Shown: positions 1-9,159, numbered from the stretch's first letter. The stretch: 64,000 nt of DNA from Gammaproteobacteria bacterium (GCA_003164785.1 PLUE01000026.1:4948-68947); one strand, 5' to 3'. The notes: generated by a model from the letters alone, not told the origin. Numbers and translations: made by a program.

Positions 1-1030
1 CGAGAAAGCCGCAGCGGAATCCGAACCCCAAGGCCGTCGACACCTCGGGCTCGTAATGCAGCGCCGAATCATTGAGTTTGAGCTTCTTGAGCGCGTCACG
101 AAACTGCTCGTAATCGTCAGAGCTCACCGGAAACAAGCCGGCGAACACGCGCGGTTGCACCTGTTTGAACCCCGCCAGCGCTTCATGGGCCGGATTGGCG
201 TCCAAGGTGATGGTGTCACCCACCGGGGCTCCGTCGATTTCCTTGATGCCGGCGATCACGAACCCGACCTCGCCGGTTTCGAGCGATTCGCGCGCCACCG
301 GTTTGGGCGTAAATCGCCCAAGTTTGTCGATCTGGTGACTGCGCCCGGTGGTCATGACCCGGATCTTGGCGCCCACCCGCAGCGAGCCGTTCATGACCCG
401 GACCAACGACACCACGCCGACGTAATTGTCGAACCATGAATCGATGATGAGCGCCTGCAGCGGAGCGTCAGGGTCGCCTTTCGGCGCCGGGATGCGCTTG
501 ACCAGCTGCTCCAGCAGATCCTGGACGCCCAGTCCGGTCTTCGCGCTCACCAGCGCCGCATCGTCGGCCGGGATGCCGATGATCTCCTCGATTTCGTGGA
601 TGACCTTGGCGACATCAGCCGAAGGGAGGTCGATCTTGTTGATGACGGGCAGCACTTCCAGGCCCTGCTCGAGTGCGGTGTAGCAATTCGCGACGCTCTG
701 GGCCTCGACACCCTGCGCGGCGTCCACGACCAGCAACGCGCCCTCGCAGGCCGCGAGCGACCGCGACACCTCGTAGGAGAAGTCCACGTGACCCGGCGTA
801 TCGATGAAATTGAGCTGATACACCTCGCCGGTCACGGATGTGAAGGCGAGCGTGACGCTCTGGGCCTTGATGGTGATGCCCCGTTCCCGCTCGAGATCCA
901 TGGAATCGAGCACCTGCGCCTGCATTTCGCGGGCGTCCAGGCCGCCGCATTCCTGGATGAAGCGATCAGCCAACGTTGATTTGCCGTGATCAACATGCGC
1001 GATGATCGAAAAGTTGCGGATATTCTTCAT
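1..1030 (-). CDS. lepA: Elongation factor 4 (LepA), 3' end cut off by window edge
   Basis: Translational GTPase that acts on stalled or mis-translocated ribosomes. The visible N-terminal part (about 343 of roughly 600 residues) has the complete G domain: P-loop HVDHGKST at residues 12-19, switch I with RERGIT near 48-53, DTPGH at 77-81 and NKID at 131-134. Domain II follows up to the window edge. The frame is open to base 1, so the C-terminal half, including the LepA-specific domain, is not visible. The start [12 protein letters not shown] is the usual one for the family. It lies 27 bases downstream of the glutaredoxin-like gene and continues the rpoE-rseA-rseB transcription unit, as in many Gammaproteobacteria. 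Confidence 0.97.
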   Translation of the reverse strand, partial: MKNIRNFSIIAHVDHGKSTLADRFIQECGGLDAREMQAQVLDSMDLERERGITIKAQSVTLAFTSVTGEVYQLNFIDTPGHVDFSYEVSRSLAACEGALLVVDAAQGVEAQSVANCYTALEQGLEVLPVINKIDLPSADVAKVIHEIEEIIGIPADDAALVSAKTGLGVQDLLEQLVKRIPAPKGDPDAPLQALIIDSWFDNYVGVVSLVRVMNGSLRVGAKIRVMTTGRSHQIDKLGRFTPKPVARESLETGEVGFVIAGIKEIDGAPVGDTITLDANPAHEALAGFKQVQPRVFAGLFPVSSDDYEQFRDALKKLKLNDSALHYEPEVSTALGFGFRCGFL

Positions 1031-1057
1031 CTAGGACCGGCTTGACCAAACTCCTCA

Positions 1058-1327
1058 TTATACCGGTCGGCGATGGTAAGCGATGGCCTTATCCACCTCG
1101 TCGGGTTCCAAATGCCCGTGGCAGACCAATTCACCGCCGAAAAGCAGCACCGGGACCTTGTGCCCATAGCGCTGGCGCGCCTGGGGGTCCGCATCGACGT
1201 CGAGGACGTCGACCGGGAAGGAACATGCCGCCGGCAGCGCCGCCAGTGCCGCGAGCATCTCCTCGCACAGACCGCAGCCGGCGCGGGAATAGAGAAGAAA
1301 GCTGAGCGGCGCCGGGTCGCTGCTCAA
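1058..1327 (-). CDS. Glutaredoxin-like (DUF836) thioredoxin-fold protein
   Basis: Small cytosolic protein of 89 residues with a thioredoxin-like fold. An early beta strand (FLLYSRAGC) leads into a Cys18-x-x-Cys21 redox pair, and a later VPVLLF strand carries the cis-proline typical of the fold. The family (DUF836/glutaredoxin 2-like) is often found between rseB or mucD and lepA in proteobacteria. The only reasonable start is TTG, whose bases overlap the rseB stop as TTGA, which suggests translational coupling. The substrate is unknown; a disulfide or glutathione role is inferred only from the CxxC. Confidence 0.8.
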   Translation of the reverse strand: MSSDPAPLSFLLYSRAGCGLCEEMLAALAALPAACSFPVDVLDVDADPQARQRYGHKVPVLLFGGELVCHGHLEPDEVDKAIAYHRRPV

Positions 1328-2379
1328 TGCGTGGGCAACGCGGCGCCGGCCTTGACGGAGTGCGCGATGAACTCCACGGTCTGCGCCGGCACCTCGCCCA
1401 CCGCCGTCACTTGATGCCCTTGAACGACCGTCGAATAGGCGAATCCGGAACCGACCCTGGCGAGTCCCTGCATCGGCGGCTCCGGCGGCGCGGCGGGCTT
1501 GTCGGAGGTGTTGGCGGCCTTCGGGTCGCCCCCCTCGCCGGGCTGCGCCTCGACGAAAACCGATACCGTGGCGAGGCCGTCCGAGTACACCAGATGGGTG
1601 GCCGGCACGGTTGCGCCGCCCAAGGTCTGCGCACCGGACACCGTGAGCCGGAACCCCGGCGGCAGCTCGCTGGCCCGATAAGCGGACAGGGCCGGCGACG
1701 CGAAGTCGCGGGCCCCCTGACGGATCCAGCGCATGCCCTCGGTGTGCACCGCCGGCGTGAGGTCACTGTCAGCGATGGTGTCCGGCATATCGAGCCGGGC
1801 GAACAGAATCTGTTCGATGACCTGACCGCGTGAATCGAACAACTGGGTTTTCAACGGCATGGCCGTGTTCTCGTCCAGCCACAGCCGATAACCGAAACGA
1901 AACTGATCCTTGGGGGTGACCGCGATGACCCTCGCGGCGCGCCCGAGAATCCGGGAATTCGCCAAGGCCTCGATCTGGTAGAACTGATTCACCTCGGCGC
2001 CGAATTGCGGCAGCGACCCCAGGAACGGGCCGCGGTCCTGTCGCGGTTCGACCAGCACGGTGTGCTGATCGGGCAGATAGCAGGTCAGTTCGTCGTTGTT
2101 CCGCACGAACTCGCGGCCGGAGCCATCCAGCGACAACAGCCGTTCGGTCACGCGGCCGGCGCGCACGCGATGCACGATGCGCATCGTCTCCACGCGGCCC
2201 TCGCTCAGGTGGAAAAACGTTCCGTCGTAATTCCGGGTCGCGAGCGCCTTGTTCATCTTCTCGAGCCACTCGCGCGGATCATCGGCTGCCCGCGATACTT
2301 GCGAAATACCGAGCGCGAGAATGCCAGCGACGGCGCACGGGACGAGCCAGATCGCCCGATTGCGCGGTCGATTGGTCAT
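1324..2379 (-). CDS. rseB: Sigma-E regulatory protein RseB (MucB)
   Basis: Periplasmic sensor that binds the anti-sigma factor RseA and protects it from cleavage until lipopolysaccharide or lipoprotein signals appear. The protein is 351 residues, with a clear signal peptide (basic start, hydrophobic 10-28, cleavage near Ala31). It then has the MucB/RseB lipid-binding domain (YDGTFFHLSEGR near the start) and a smaller C-terminal domain. The reading frame extends further upstream, but that part overlaps rseA out of frame. The ATG at 2379 overlaps the rseA stop as ATGA and is followed directly by the signal peptide, so I chose it. Confidence 0.95.
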   Translation of the reverse strand: MTNRPRNRAIWLVPCAVAGILALGISQVSRAADDPREWLEKMNKALATRNYDGTFFHLSEGRVETMRIVHRVRAGRVTERLLSLDGSGREFVRNNDELTCYLPDQHTVLVEPRQDRGPFLGSLPQFGAEVNQFYQIEALANSRILGRAARVIAVTPKDQFRFGYRLWLDENTAMPLKTQLFDSRGQVIEQILFARLDMPDTIADSDLTPAVHTEGMRWIRQGARDFASPALSAYRASELPPGFRLTVSGAQTLGGATVPATHLVYSDGLATVSVFVEAQPGEGGDPKAANTSDKPAAPPEPPMQGLARVGSGFAYSTVVQGHQVTAVGEVPAQTVEFIAHSVKAGAALPTH

Positions 2380-2975
2380 CGGGACGAATCGTGGGTCGCG
2401 GTCCCGGCGTCCCGATCGTCCGCATCGGTCAGGAGTTCGGACATGACGTTGCTGTGCCCGAGCGCGGAGGAATACTGGCTGTGCGCAAACACGTAATTGG
2501 TCAAGCGCGCGGCCGGCATCGCCGTCGGGGCATCGGCGACGGCCGCCGGCACCGTGTACGACAGCGCCTCCATCGGCCGGGAGGCCACCACGTTCTGGGC
2601 CGTCGTCGGCGCAGACGCCTGGACGGCCGGGGCGCTCGAGCGTTGCTGCAGCGCGAGCACCGCGATTGCGGCAACGCCGGCGGCCACGGCCGAGCCCGCG
2701 AGCGGCCGCCACCAGCGCGCACGACCGGATCGCATGACCGGTACGGCCTCACCCGCGGAGCCGCCGTCGATCGCACGACTCACGCGCTCATGAAAATTCT
2801 GCGGCAGCCGGGCATGGGGGCCGCCGCGCAACGATTCGCCCATCAGCGCATAGCGGCCGAAGCTTTCACGCAACTCGACGTCGCGCGTCAGACGTTTGAG
2901 CAACAGCTCGGATTCCGAGTTGGCCAGTTCACCGTCGAGAAATGCCGAGACTTGCTCACGAATTTGTTCGCTCAT
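2376..2975 (-). CDS. rseA: Anti-sigma-E factor RseA
   Basis: Single-pass inner-membrane anti-sigma factor of 199 residues that holds RpoE inactive. Residues 1-70 form the cytoplasmic sigma-binding domain (MSEQIREQVSAFLDGEL, typical of RseA N-termini). One hydrophobic segment lies at about 91-109, and an Ala/Pro/Thr-rich periplasmic tail follows that would be the DegS cleavage and RseB-binding part. Both ends overlap neighbours by four bases (ATGA with rpoE upstream and rseB downstream), so sigma factor and inhibitor should be made in a fixed ratio. RseP, needed for the second cleavage of RseA, is encoded in this same window at about 47 kb. Confidence 0.95.
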   Translation of the reverse strand: MSEQIREQVSAFLDGELANSESELLLKRLTRDVELRESFGRYALMGESLRGGPHARLPQNFHERVSRAIDGGSAGEAVPVMRSGRARWWRPLAGSAVAAGVAAIAVLALQQRSSAPAVQASAPTTAQNVVASRPMEALSYTVPAAVADAPTAMPAARLTNYVFAHSQYSSALGHSNVMSELLTDADDRDAGTATHDSSR

Positions 2976-3574
2976 GTGTCCTCAGGCCGACCAAGGCCGC
3001 CGTCGAAAATGGGTCGTAGCTTCTTGTCTATCGCCTCACGCGCACGAAATATCCGTGAGCGCACCGTGCCTACCGGGCAGTCCATCGTCTGTGCAATATC
3101 CTCGTAACTCAGACCTTCGAGTTCGCGCAACACGATGGCCGTTCGCAGATCCTCCGGCAAATTCTCGATCGCGCGATTCACGGTGTCGCGAATCTCATCG
3201 GTCAGCAACAGCCCTTCGGGCGTCTCGGATTCGGCGAGCCGCGCATGCCGGTCGTATTGCTCCGGGTCCTGCAGATCGAGATCGTAATCCATGGGTCGGC
3301 GCTTGCTGGCCACCAGCGCGTTCTTGGCGGTGTTGATCGCAATTCTATACAGCCAGGTGTAGAACGCGCTATCACCACGAAATGATTGCAGCGCACGGTA
3401 CGCCTTTACGAACGCCTCCTGCGCAATGTCCTCCGCCTCCGATGCATCGTGCACGTATCGCATGATCAGCTTCAGCACCTTGTGCTGGTATCGCAATACC
3501 AACAAATCGAACGCCGCGCGCTCACCGCGCTGGACCTTTTCGACCAGTTTGAGATCACTTTCTTCGACACTCAT
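2972..3574 (-). CDS. rpoE: RNA polymerase sigma factor RpoE (sigma-24)
   Basis: ECF-family sigma factor for the envelope stress response, 200 residues. Region 2 (QHKVLKLIMRYV, EAEDIAQEAFVKAYRAL, YTWLYRIAINTAKN) and region 4 (NLPEDLRTAIVLRELEGLSYEDIA, then a helix-turn-helix with VGTVRSRIFRAR) are complete. An upstream in-frame TTG would add four residues, but the ATG at 3574 gives the family-typical start MSVEESDLKLVEKVQ. It is first in the rpoE-rseA-rseB unit. A sigma-E-like promoter 43 bases upstream suggests autoregulation. Confidence 0.97.
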   Translation of the reverse strand: MSVEESDLKLVEKVQRGERAAFDLLVLRYQHKVLKLIMRYVHDASEAEDIAQEAFVKAYRALQSFRGDSAFYTWLYRIAINTAKNALVASKRRPMDYDLDLQDPEQYDRHARLAESETPEGLLLTDEIRDTVNRAIENLPEDLRTAIVLRELEGLSYEDIAQTMDCPVGTVRSRIFRAREAIDKKLRPIFDGGLGRPEDT

Positions 3575-3616
3575 GCATGAGCCCAAACCGGCGTGAGTTT
3601 CACCCAGCCTGTCGCG

Positions 3617-3643
3617 ATAGACCGGCCACGCTCGGAAAAGTTC
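3617..3643 (-). promoter_or_regulatory. Putative sigma-E-type promoter of rpoE
   Basis: On the minus strand GAACTT (3643-3638) is followed after exactly 16 bases by TCTAT (3621-3617). This resembles the enterobacterial sigma-E pattern GAACTT-N16-TCTGA, with a perfect -35 and a partial -10. It would start transcription near 3610 and leave a leader of about 35 bases before the rpoE ATG. Autoregulation of rpoE by its own product is known in E. coli; for this site it is inferred from the motif only. Confidence 0.6.
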
Positions 3644-3716
3644 GACAATTCGCCGGGTGAATTGGCAGTAAATGTGAGATTGCGCACCCGCACGATTCTA
3701 ACAGTCGAGCGGCATC

Positions 3717-3974
3717 TCAATATTGATCGTTCGGGAGCCCGGCGGTAATTCGTTCGATCAGGGAGGAAAGGATGGCGGACGGCGCCGGCTCCCGGCCCAG
3801 GAAATAGGCGTAGATCGACGGATCCTGCGAGTCGAGCAACTCCCGGAACGCCTGCTGGTGGGCCGCGCCCGCATCGCGGTACTGCTCGTCCACGTACCGC
3901 GTCAGCAGCACGTCGAGTTCCCGCATGCCCCGGCGGCAGCGCCAGCGCAGCTTGCCAAGTTCTGCCTCGCTCAA
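3717..3974 (-). CDS. sdhE: FAD assembly factor SdhE
   Basis: Small cytosolic protein (85 residues) of the SdhE/YgfY/CptB family, which promotes covalent attachment of FAD to the flavoprotein SdhA. The family signature RGMxE is present at residues 15-19 (RGMRE), followed by the helical body. It starts 10 bases after sdhB on the same strand, so it is the last gene of the sdhCDAB operon. That supports the flavinylation role. In E. coli the gene lies away from sdh. Confidence 0.95.
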   Translation of the reverse strand: MSEAELGKLRWRCRRGMRELDVLLTRYVDEQYRDAGAAHQQAFRELLDSQDPSIYAYFLGREPAPSAILSSLIERITAGLPNDQY

Positions 3975-3984
3975 CGAGCGCCCA

Positions 3985-4770
3985 TCATTGGCGCCGGTGC
4001 ACGAGCATCTGCTTGATCTCCCCGATGGCCTTCGCCGGATTCAGGTCCTTCGGGCAGGCCTCGGTGCAATTCATGATGGTGTGGCACCGGTACAGTCGAA
4101 ACGGATCTTCCAAGTGGTCGAGCCGCTCGCCCGTGGCCTCGTCGCGGCTGTCGACGATCCAACGGTAGGCCGCCAACAACGCCGCGGGGCCCAGATAGCG
4201 ATCGCTGTTCCACCAGTAGCTCGGGCAGCTGGTCGAGCAGCATGCGCACAAGATGCAGGCCGACGGGCGGTCCACCTTTTCCTGGTCCTGCTTCGATTGC
4301 AGGCGCTCGCCGTCCGGCGGCGCCGGCGTGCGCGTCTGCAGCCATGGCTTCACGGAGGCATATTGGGCGTAGAAATTCGTGAGGTCCGGCACCAGATCCT
4401 TGATGACCGGCATATGCGGCAGAGGATAGATCTTGATGTCGCTCTTGACGGCGGAGCACGCGCTGATGCACGCCAGCGCGTTCTTCCCGTCGATGTTCAT
4501 GGCGCACGAACCGCAGATTCCTTCGCGGCAGGAGCGCCGGAAGCTCAATGTCGAGTCCACCTCGTTCTTGATCTTGATGAGGGCGTCCAACACCATGGGG
4601 CCGCAGGCGTCCATGTCGATTTCGTAGGTGTCGAGACGAGGATTCTCGGTGGAGTCGGGATCGAAGCGATAGATCTTGAAGACCCGGACATTGGTGGCGG
4701 CCGCCGGCGCCTTGAAAACCTTGCCGTCCTTGCGGACCTTGGAATTGGCGGGAAGCGTAAACTCAGCCAT
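3985..4770 (-). CDS. sdhB: Succinate dehydrogenase iron-sulfur subunit
   Basis: Electron-transfer subunit of complex II, 261 residues. An N-terminal plant-ferredoxin domain carries the [2Fe-2S] cysteines ([10 protein letters not shown] with a later Cys). A C-terminal ferredoxin domain has CxxCxxC...CP ([12 protein letters not shown]) for the [4Fe-4S] and [3Fe-4S] centres, completed by [17 protein letters not shown]. It sits at the cytoplasmic face, between SdhA and the membrane anchors. It follows sdhA after 9 bases. Confidence 0.98.
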   Translation of the reverse strand: MAEFTLPANSKVRKDGKVFKAPAAATNVRVFKIYRFDPDSTENPRLDTYEIDMDACGPMVLDALIKIKNEVDSTLSFRRSCREGICGSCAMNIDGKNALACISACSAVKSDIKIYPLPHMPVIKDLVPDLTNFYAQYASVKPWLQTRTPAPPDGERLQSKQDQEKVDRPSACILCACCSTSCPSYWWNSDRYLGPAALLAAYRWIVDSRDEATGERLDHLEDPFRLYRCHTIMNCTEACPKDLNPAKAIGEIKQMLVHRRQ

Positions 4771-4779
4771 CGAGAGCTC

Positions 4780-6564
4780 CTAGTAAGTCCGCGCCTTCGG
4801 GGGCACGGACGCGACATCGTCGGTCATGGTGTTCAGGTGCACGGCACGATAATCGAAGGTCGTGGCGCCCCTGGCGTCCACCCAACAGAGCGTGTGCTTC
4901 ATCCAGTTCTGATCGTCGCGGTTCGGAAAGTCCTCGCGCGCCTGGGCGCCACGGCTTTCCTTGCGGTTTTCGGCCGAGTGCATGGTCGCGACGGCCTGGC
5001 CCAGCAGATTGTCGAGTTCGAGCGTTTCGATCAGGTCGGTGTTCCACACCATCGAGCGGTCGGTCACCTGGACGTCGCTGAACGACTCGAACACCGCCGC
5101 CAGTTTGCGCTTGCCCTCGTTCAAGGTCTCGCCGGTGCGGAACACCGCGGCGTCGCTCTGCATCACCCGCTGCATGTCGAGCCGGATGTCGGCCGTGCGC
5201 CGCGAACCCTTGGCGTGGCGGAATTTATCGAGCCGGGCGAGCGCTGCGTCGGTCGAGTCGGCCTTGAACGCCCGATGCGGTGTTCCCGGCTTGACCGAGC
5301 GGGCGCACTGATGCGCCGCCTCACGTCCAAACACCACCAGATCCAGCAGCGAATTCGAGCCCAGACGATTGGCCCCATGCACGGACACGCAGGCGGCCTC
5401 CCCAACGGCCATCAGACCGGGCACCACGGTGTCCGACTCGCCGTTGCGTCGCGTCACGACCTCGCCATGGTAGTTGCAGGGGATGCCGCCCATGTTGTAG
5501 TGCACGGTGGGCAACACCGGGATCGGCTCCTTGTTCACGTCGACGTTCGCGAAGATCCGCGCGGTTTCGGCGATTCCCGGCAGGCGCTCGTTGATCACCG
5601 CGGGACCGAGATGCTCGAGGTGCAGATGAATATGGTCCTTGTTCTTGCCGACGCCGCGACCCTCGCGGATCTCGACCGTCATCGAGCGGCTGACCACATC
5701 GCGCGACGCCAGATCCTTGGCGTTCGGCGCGTAACGTTCCATGAAACGCTCGCCGGCGGAATTCGTGAGGTACCCACCCTCGCCGCGTGCCCCCTCGGTG
5801 ATGAGGCACCCCGCGCCGTAAATGCCCGTCGGGTGGAACTGCACGAATTCCATGTCTTGCAGCGGCAGGCCGGCGCGCAGCGCCATGCCGCCGCCGTCGC
5901 CGGTGCAGGTATGGGCGGACGTGCACGAGAACCATGCGCGACCATACCCGCCCGTCGCCAGAATGACCTGGTGCGCGCGAAAACGATGCAGGGTGCCGTC
6001 GGACATGTCGAGGGCGACGACGCCCCGGCACTCGCCGTTCTCCATGATGAGATCGAGGGCAAAGTATTCGATGAAGAAGCTCGCCTCGTGCTTCAGCGAC
6101 TGCTGATACAAGGTATGCAGCATCGCATGTCCCGTGCGATCGGCCGCGGCGCAGGTCCGCTGCGCGACGCCCTTGCCGTATTCCGTCGTCATGCCGCCGA
6201 ACGGACGCTGGTAGATCTTGCCATCCTCGGTGCGCGAGAACGGAACACCATAGTGCTCGAGTTCGATGACGGCCGCCGGGGCCTCCTTGCACATGAACTC
6301 GATGGCGTCCTGATCCCCCAGCCAGTCGGACCCCTTCACCGTGTCATACATGTGCCAGCGCCAGTCATCCGCGCCCATGTTGCCGAGAGCCGCGGAAATG
6401 CCGCCCTGCGCCGCGACGGTGTGGCTGCGGGTGGGAAACACCTTGGTCAGGCAGGCGGTGGACAGCCCGGCTTCCGCCAGGCCGAAGGTCGCGCGCAAGC
6501 CTGCGCCGCCCGCACCCACCACGACCACGTCGTACGTGTGGTCGATGAATTTGTATTCGCTCAT
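4780..6564 (-). CDS. sdhA: Succinate dehydrogenase flavoprotein subunit
   Basis: Catalytic subunit that oxidises succinate to fumarate in the TCA cycle and passes electrons to SdhB. The protein has 594 residues (E. coli about 588). The dinucleotide-binding motif GAGGAG lies at 18-23. The FAD-linking histidine is in [10 protein letters not shown] (His48). The substrate loop contains HPTGIYGAG and TEGARGEGG. The frame is open far upstream, but [19 protein letters not shown] is the correct start. The flavin would be attached with help from SdhE, encoded at the end of the operon. Confidence 0.98.
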   Translation of the reverse strand: MSEYKFIDHTYDVVVVGAGGAGLRATFGLAEAGLSTACLTKVFPTRSHTVAAQGGISAALGNMGADDWRWHMYDTVKGSDWLGDQDAIEFMCKEAPAAVIELEHYGVPFSRTEDGKIYQRPFGGMTTEYGKGVAQRTCAAADRTGHAMLHTLYQQSLKHEASFFIEYFALDLIMENGECRGVVALDMSDGTLHRFRAHQVILATGGYGRAWFSCTSAHTCTGDGGGMALRAGLPLQDMEFVQFHPTGIYGAGCLITEGARGEGGYLTNSAGERFMERYAPNAKDLASRDVVSRSMTVEIREGRGVGKNKDHIHLHLEHLGPAVINERLPGIAETARIFANVDVNKEPIPVLPTVHYNMGGIPCNYHGEVVTRRNGESDTVVPGLMAVGEAACVSVHGANRLGSNSLLDLVVFGREAAHQCARSVKPGTPHRAFKADSTDAALARLDKFRHAKGSRRTADIRLDMQRVMQSDAAVFRTGETLNEGKRKLAAVFESFSDVQVTDRSMVWNTDLIETLELDNLLGQAVATMHSAENRKESRGAQAREDFPNRDDQNWMKHTLCWVDARGATTFDYRAVHLNTMTDDVASVPPKARTY

Positions 6565-6587
6565 AGTCTTGTCAATCTTCCAATTCG

Positions 6588-6968
6588 TTAAGGTCCGAAC
6601 GCGATGCGCAAAATCGCAAACAGGCCCGCGCCCGCGACCAGGACATGCAGGAAGCGCAGCAGCAGGAGGGTGGCCACCTTCAGACCGGCCGTGTGCACGT
6701 AATCCTCGACGATGACCGTCGTGCCCAGATAGGAGTGATAGGCGGACACGGCAAGCATCAGGAAGGTGAGAAAACTGCTCAACGGCAGCGCCAGCCACGA
6801 CTTCACGGTCACGTAGTCGAGCGCCGGCAGGGTGAGGAGCGCCACGAGGAACCAGAGGGTCAGGGGAACCAGGGCGACCGACGTGACCCGCTGTGCCCAC
6901 CAATGCCCGGTACCATCCTTGGCCGAGCCCATGCCGAGGACCCGTCCCATCGGACTGCGCAGGCTCAC
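6588..6968 (-). CDS. sdhD: Succinate dehydrogenase membrane anchor SdhD
   Basis: Hydrophobic anchor subunit (126 residues with the GTG start) with three predicted membrane helices: about 30-55, 60-85 and 95-120. The central helix contains the [16 protein letters not shown] region expected to hold the heme- and quinone-site residues. The GTG at 6968 overlaps the sdhC stop as GTGA. An ATG six codons further in (6950) is the alternative. With SdhC it binds heme b and reduces ubiquinone. Confidence 0.92.
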   Translation of the reverse strand: MSLRSPMGRVLGMGSAKDGTGHWWAQRVTSVALVPLTLWFLVALLTLPALDYVTVKSWLALPLSSFLTFLMLAVSAYHSYLGTTVIVEDYVHTAGLKVATLLLLRFLHVLVAGAGLFAILRIAFGP

Positions 6969-7357
6969 GGGCGGGCTCCGTGCCAAACCAACCAGGCCAC
7001 GCCGAGCGTCAGAGCCAGCGCCCCGGCCACGGCGATCCAGCCACTCGCGTGTCTCGTGCTGCGCTCGAATCCGTAGCCCGCGTCCCAGACCAGGTGCCGG
7101 ATGCCATTCAAGAGGTGATACATGAAGGCGAAGGTCCAGCCCAGAAGCACCGCCCGGCCGGCCGGGCTCGACAAGATCCGCGTCGCCTGCTCGTAAGCCG
7201 CTTCCCCGGCGGCCAGCGAAACGAGCCAGTAGCTCAAGGCGACCAGACCGAGCGCCAGCGCCACGCCGGTGACTCGATGCAGGATCGACAGGGTATTGCC
7301 GATCTGCCAACGATAGACCTGCAAATGGGGAGACAGCGGCCGGGCGCGTACGGGCAT
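6965..7357 (-). CDS. sdhC: Succinate dehydrogenase cytochrome b556 subunit SdhC
   Basis: First gene of the sdhCDAB-sdhE operon, 130 residues. It has the family signatures [10 protein letters not shown] at the start, SILHRVTG in the first helix, and [12 protein letters not shown] holding the heme-ligand histidine region. Three membrane helices are visible. An AAGGA ribosome-binding sequence lies about 10 bases upstream of the ATG. Confidence 0.96.
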   Translation of the reverse strand: MPVRARPLSPHLQVYRWQIGNTLSILHRVTGVALALGLVALSYWLVSLAAGEAAYEQATRILSSPAGRAVLLGWTFAFMYHLLNGIRHLVWDAGYGFERSTRHASGWIAVAGALALTLGVAWLVWHGARP

Positions 7358-7727
7358 TCATTAAATCCTTGCGTTAAAAATCAATACAGCGGCCGCGCAG
7401 CTCCCAATCACCGTATCGCGTCGGGTCGGGACCCTCACGACCGTCGATCTCGCGCGGCCGCAGCTGACCGGCAGACGGTCGGACGCCGGCCAGCCGGTCG
7501 ATCCCAGCCTGGACACTCGAGGGTTGGTCACCGGCGTCGTCGGGTGGTCGCACTTCTTCGGGGCGCGCCTGGGAGGTCGTAGTCGGCAAATCGTCGCGGT
7601 TCGGGATCACGGACGAAAGTTTGCCAGAAAACGACCCCCTATAACCATGCCGGCGGCGCTGAATTTGCGACATGTGCCAGCAGCACACGGGGTTGACAGG
7701 AGCATTCACGTACGCATCAATGGAGTC
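7358..7727. other. Divergent intergenic region between sdhC and ygfZ
   Basis: About 370 bases without a supportable gene. It must hold the promoter of the sdh operon (minus strand) and that of ygfZ (plus strand). An AT-rich patch next to sdhC (TTTTTAACG just before the AAGGA) stands out from the GC-rich rest, but I cannot name a convincing sdh promoter. Open frames crossing the region have no recognisable protein features. Confidence 0.6.
7693..7721 (+). promoter_or_regulatory. Possible sigma-70 promoter of ygfZ
   Basis: A perfect -35 hexamer TTGACA (7693-7698) is followed after 17 bases by ATCAAT (7716-7721), which matches only the last three positions of a -10 box. Transcription would begin almost at the ygfZ ATG (7728). 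The GGAG at 7722-7725 could then not serve as a ribosome-binding site, so the assignment is tentative. Confidence 0.3.
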
Positions 7728-8738
7728 ATGACAATCGACAGACCCACGCCCGCCACCCTCGACTCCCCCAGCCCGCTCCCCTACCTGGGCATCTTGAGAT
7801 TTGCCGGGCCCGATGCGGCGAGCTTTCTCCAAGGACAGATCTCCAACGATACGGCCGTCTTGACCGGCGGCTCGCCGCTGCTCGCGGCCTATTCCACGCC
7901 CCAGGGGCGGGTCGTTGCACTGATGCACCTCCTCCCACATTCGAGCGGCATCCTGGCCCTGATACCGCATGAGATCGTTCTGCCCACTCTTGAACGCCTG
8001 CGTAAGTTCGTGATGCGGGCGAAGGTGAAGATCGAGGATATCAGCGACCAATTTGCGGTTCTGGGGTTGCAGGGCAGTCATTGGCTTACCGCTCACGGCT
8101 TCGCGGAGCCCGCCGGAGGCTATTCCGAACATGACGGGATCGGCATCGGGCGGGTCGGCGCCAGCCCCGAACGCTACTGGGTCGTCGGCACCAAAGCCGA
8201 CCTCGCGGCCCACGGAATCGGCGCCGCTCCGCCGGGAAACGGCGCAGGTGACGGCGAGGAATCCGCCGCCGTCGACAATGCCTGGCGCCTGGCCGACATT
8301 CGCGACGGCCTGCCCCAGGTGTACGCCGCCACGCGCGAGATGTTCGTGGCCCAAATGTTGAACATGGACCTGATCGCCGGCATCAGCTTTACGAAGGGCT
8401 GCTACACCGGACAGGAAATCATTGCCCGCGCCCAACATCTGGGACGGATCAAGCGTCGTCTGTTCAGGTTGCGACTGCCCGCCGGTTCATGGGCCATCGG
8501 GCAGACCATCCATTTGACGGACGGGCGTGGCGGACGCTTGACCGAACTGGCCCACGCCGGGGACGGGATCGAGGCGTTGGCGGTGTTGAACATCGACGGC
8601 GAGTCGGCCGCCGAGGGCGATGCCGCACCGGGCCGGAAGACGGCTGGCGCCGCCGCGACGCTGGATGCGGCTGCAGCCGCGGCTGCGACGAAAGCTACGC
8701 AGCTTCCCTTGCCGTACTTGGTCACGTCGGGTCACTGA
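7728..8738 (+). CDS. ygfZ: Folate-binding protein YgfZ
   Basis: Tetrahydrofolate-binding protein of the GcvT-like fold, used in maintenance of certain iron-sulfur enzymes and linked to tRNA thiolation by MiaB. It has 336 residues (E. coli about 326). The defining motif KGCYTGQE followed by RxxxxGxxKRRL lies at about 222-242 (KGCYTGQEIIARAQHLGRIK). The ATG at 7728 follows GGAG by two bases, and the frame upstream has no family similarity. The C-terminus has an Ala-rich stretch of low complexity. Its position beside succinate dehydrogenase, an iron-sulfur enzyme, is suggestive but not proof of a link. Confidence 0.92.
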   Translation: MTIDRPTPATLDSPSPLPYLGILRFAGPDAASFLQGQISNDTAVLTGGSPLLAAYSTPQGRVVALMHLLPHSSGILALIPHEIVLPTLERLRKFVMRAKVKIEDISDQFAVLGLQGSHWLTAHGFAEPAGGYSEHDGIGIGRVGASPERYWVVGTKADLAAHGIGAAPPGNGAGDGEESAAVDNAWRLADIRDGLPQVYAATREMFVAQMLNMDLIAGISFTKGCYTGQEIIARAQHLGRIKRRLFRLRLPAGSWAIGQTIHLTDGRGGRLTELAHAGDGIEALAVLNIDGESAAEGDAAPGRKTAGAAATLDAAAAAAATKATQLPLPYLVTSGH

Positions 8739-8764
8739 CTCGGTGAAATAAAGCCCGAAGGAAA

Positions 8765-8793
8765 TTGACGAGCCACGAGAAACCCAATATCTT
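8765..8793 (+). promoter_or_regulatory. Putative sigma-70 promoter of the riboswitch-nrdAB transcript
   Basis: TTGACG (8765-8770) and TATCTT (8788-8793) are separated by exactly 17 bases. The predicted start near 8800 coincides with the first base of the P1 helix of the cobalamin riboswitch, which makes the assignment more convincing than motif scores alone. Confidence 0.65.
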
Positions 8794-8800
8794 GTGCCCA

Positions 8801-8990
8801 TTCGCGGTGTCTAGCACAACAACTAGACCTAAGAGGGAATCCGGTTCGAATCCGGAACTGCCCCGCAGCGGTAACTGGGAACGACAGGCGCCATTGGCAC
8901 TGATCCTTGATTCGTCAGGATTGGGAAGCGGCGCCCAGTAGAAATCGGCCGACTGGCCGCATGCCCGGAAGTCCGAAGACCTGCCGCGAA
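8801..8990 (+). promoter_or_regulatory. Cobalamin (B12) riboswitch aptamer upstream of nrdAB
   Basis: The conserved parts of the AdoCbl aptamer are present in order. A small hairpin GTCTAG...CTAGAC comes first, then GGGAATCCGG...AATCCGGAACTGCCCCGC with AGCGGTAA (8835-8874, the B12 box), a variable middle, then GGAAGTCCGAAGACCTGCC (8967-8985). The outer P1 helix can be drawn as TTCGCG (8801-8806) with CGCGAA (8985-8990). It lies on the coding strand 170 bases before nrdA. Riboswitches of this class normally shut expression down when adenosylcobalamin is bound. Confidence 0.93.
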
Positions 8991-9159
8991 CGGACTCCCA
9001 TGCGGAGGCCGTGCGGTTGGAGCTCTCGCGGGAAGGGCAGCCGGGATGATGAGCCCACACCTCTGCGGGGGTGCCTCGGCCGCGTTCCGCTTGAATTTCC
9101 TTGGCGTCGGCTCTGTGTTGCTCCTAAGAGCGTTTTGAACGTTGAGGAATCCTAAGACA
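8991..9159 (+). other. nrdA leader / riboswitch expression platform
   Basis: Between the aptamer and the nrdA ATG are about 170 bases with several possible hairpins. One is GGGC...GCCC around 9037-9056, and another is GCTC-CTAA-GAGC at about 9119-9130 followed by GTTTTG, a weak terminator-like element. GAGGA at 9144-9148, eleven bases before the ATG, is the likely ribosome-binding site. I cannot decide between transcriptional and translational control from inspection. Confidence 0.5.

Noticed and set aside
3925..6591. Long open frame on the plus strand (about 890 codons) opposite sdhA and sdhB
   Set aside because: Antisense to well-identified sdh genes; composition rich in Arg/His/Gly with no domain signal, typical of shadow frames in GC-rich DNA.
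7374..8438. 354-codon minus-strand frame over ygfZ
   Set aside because: ygfZ on the plus strand has the KGCYTGQE motif; the opposite frame has none.
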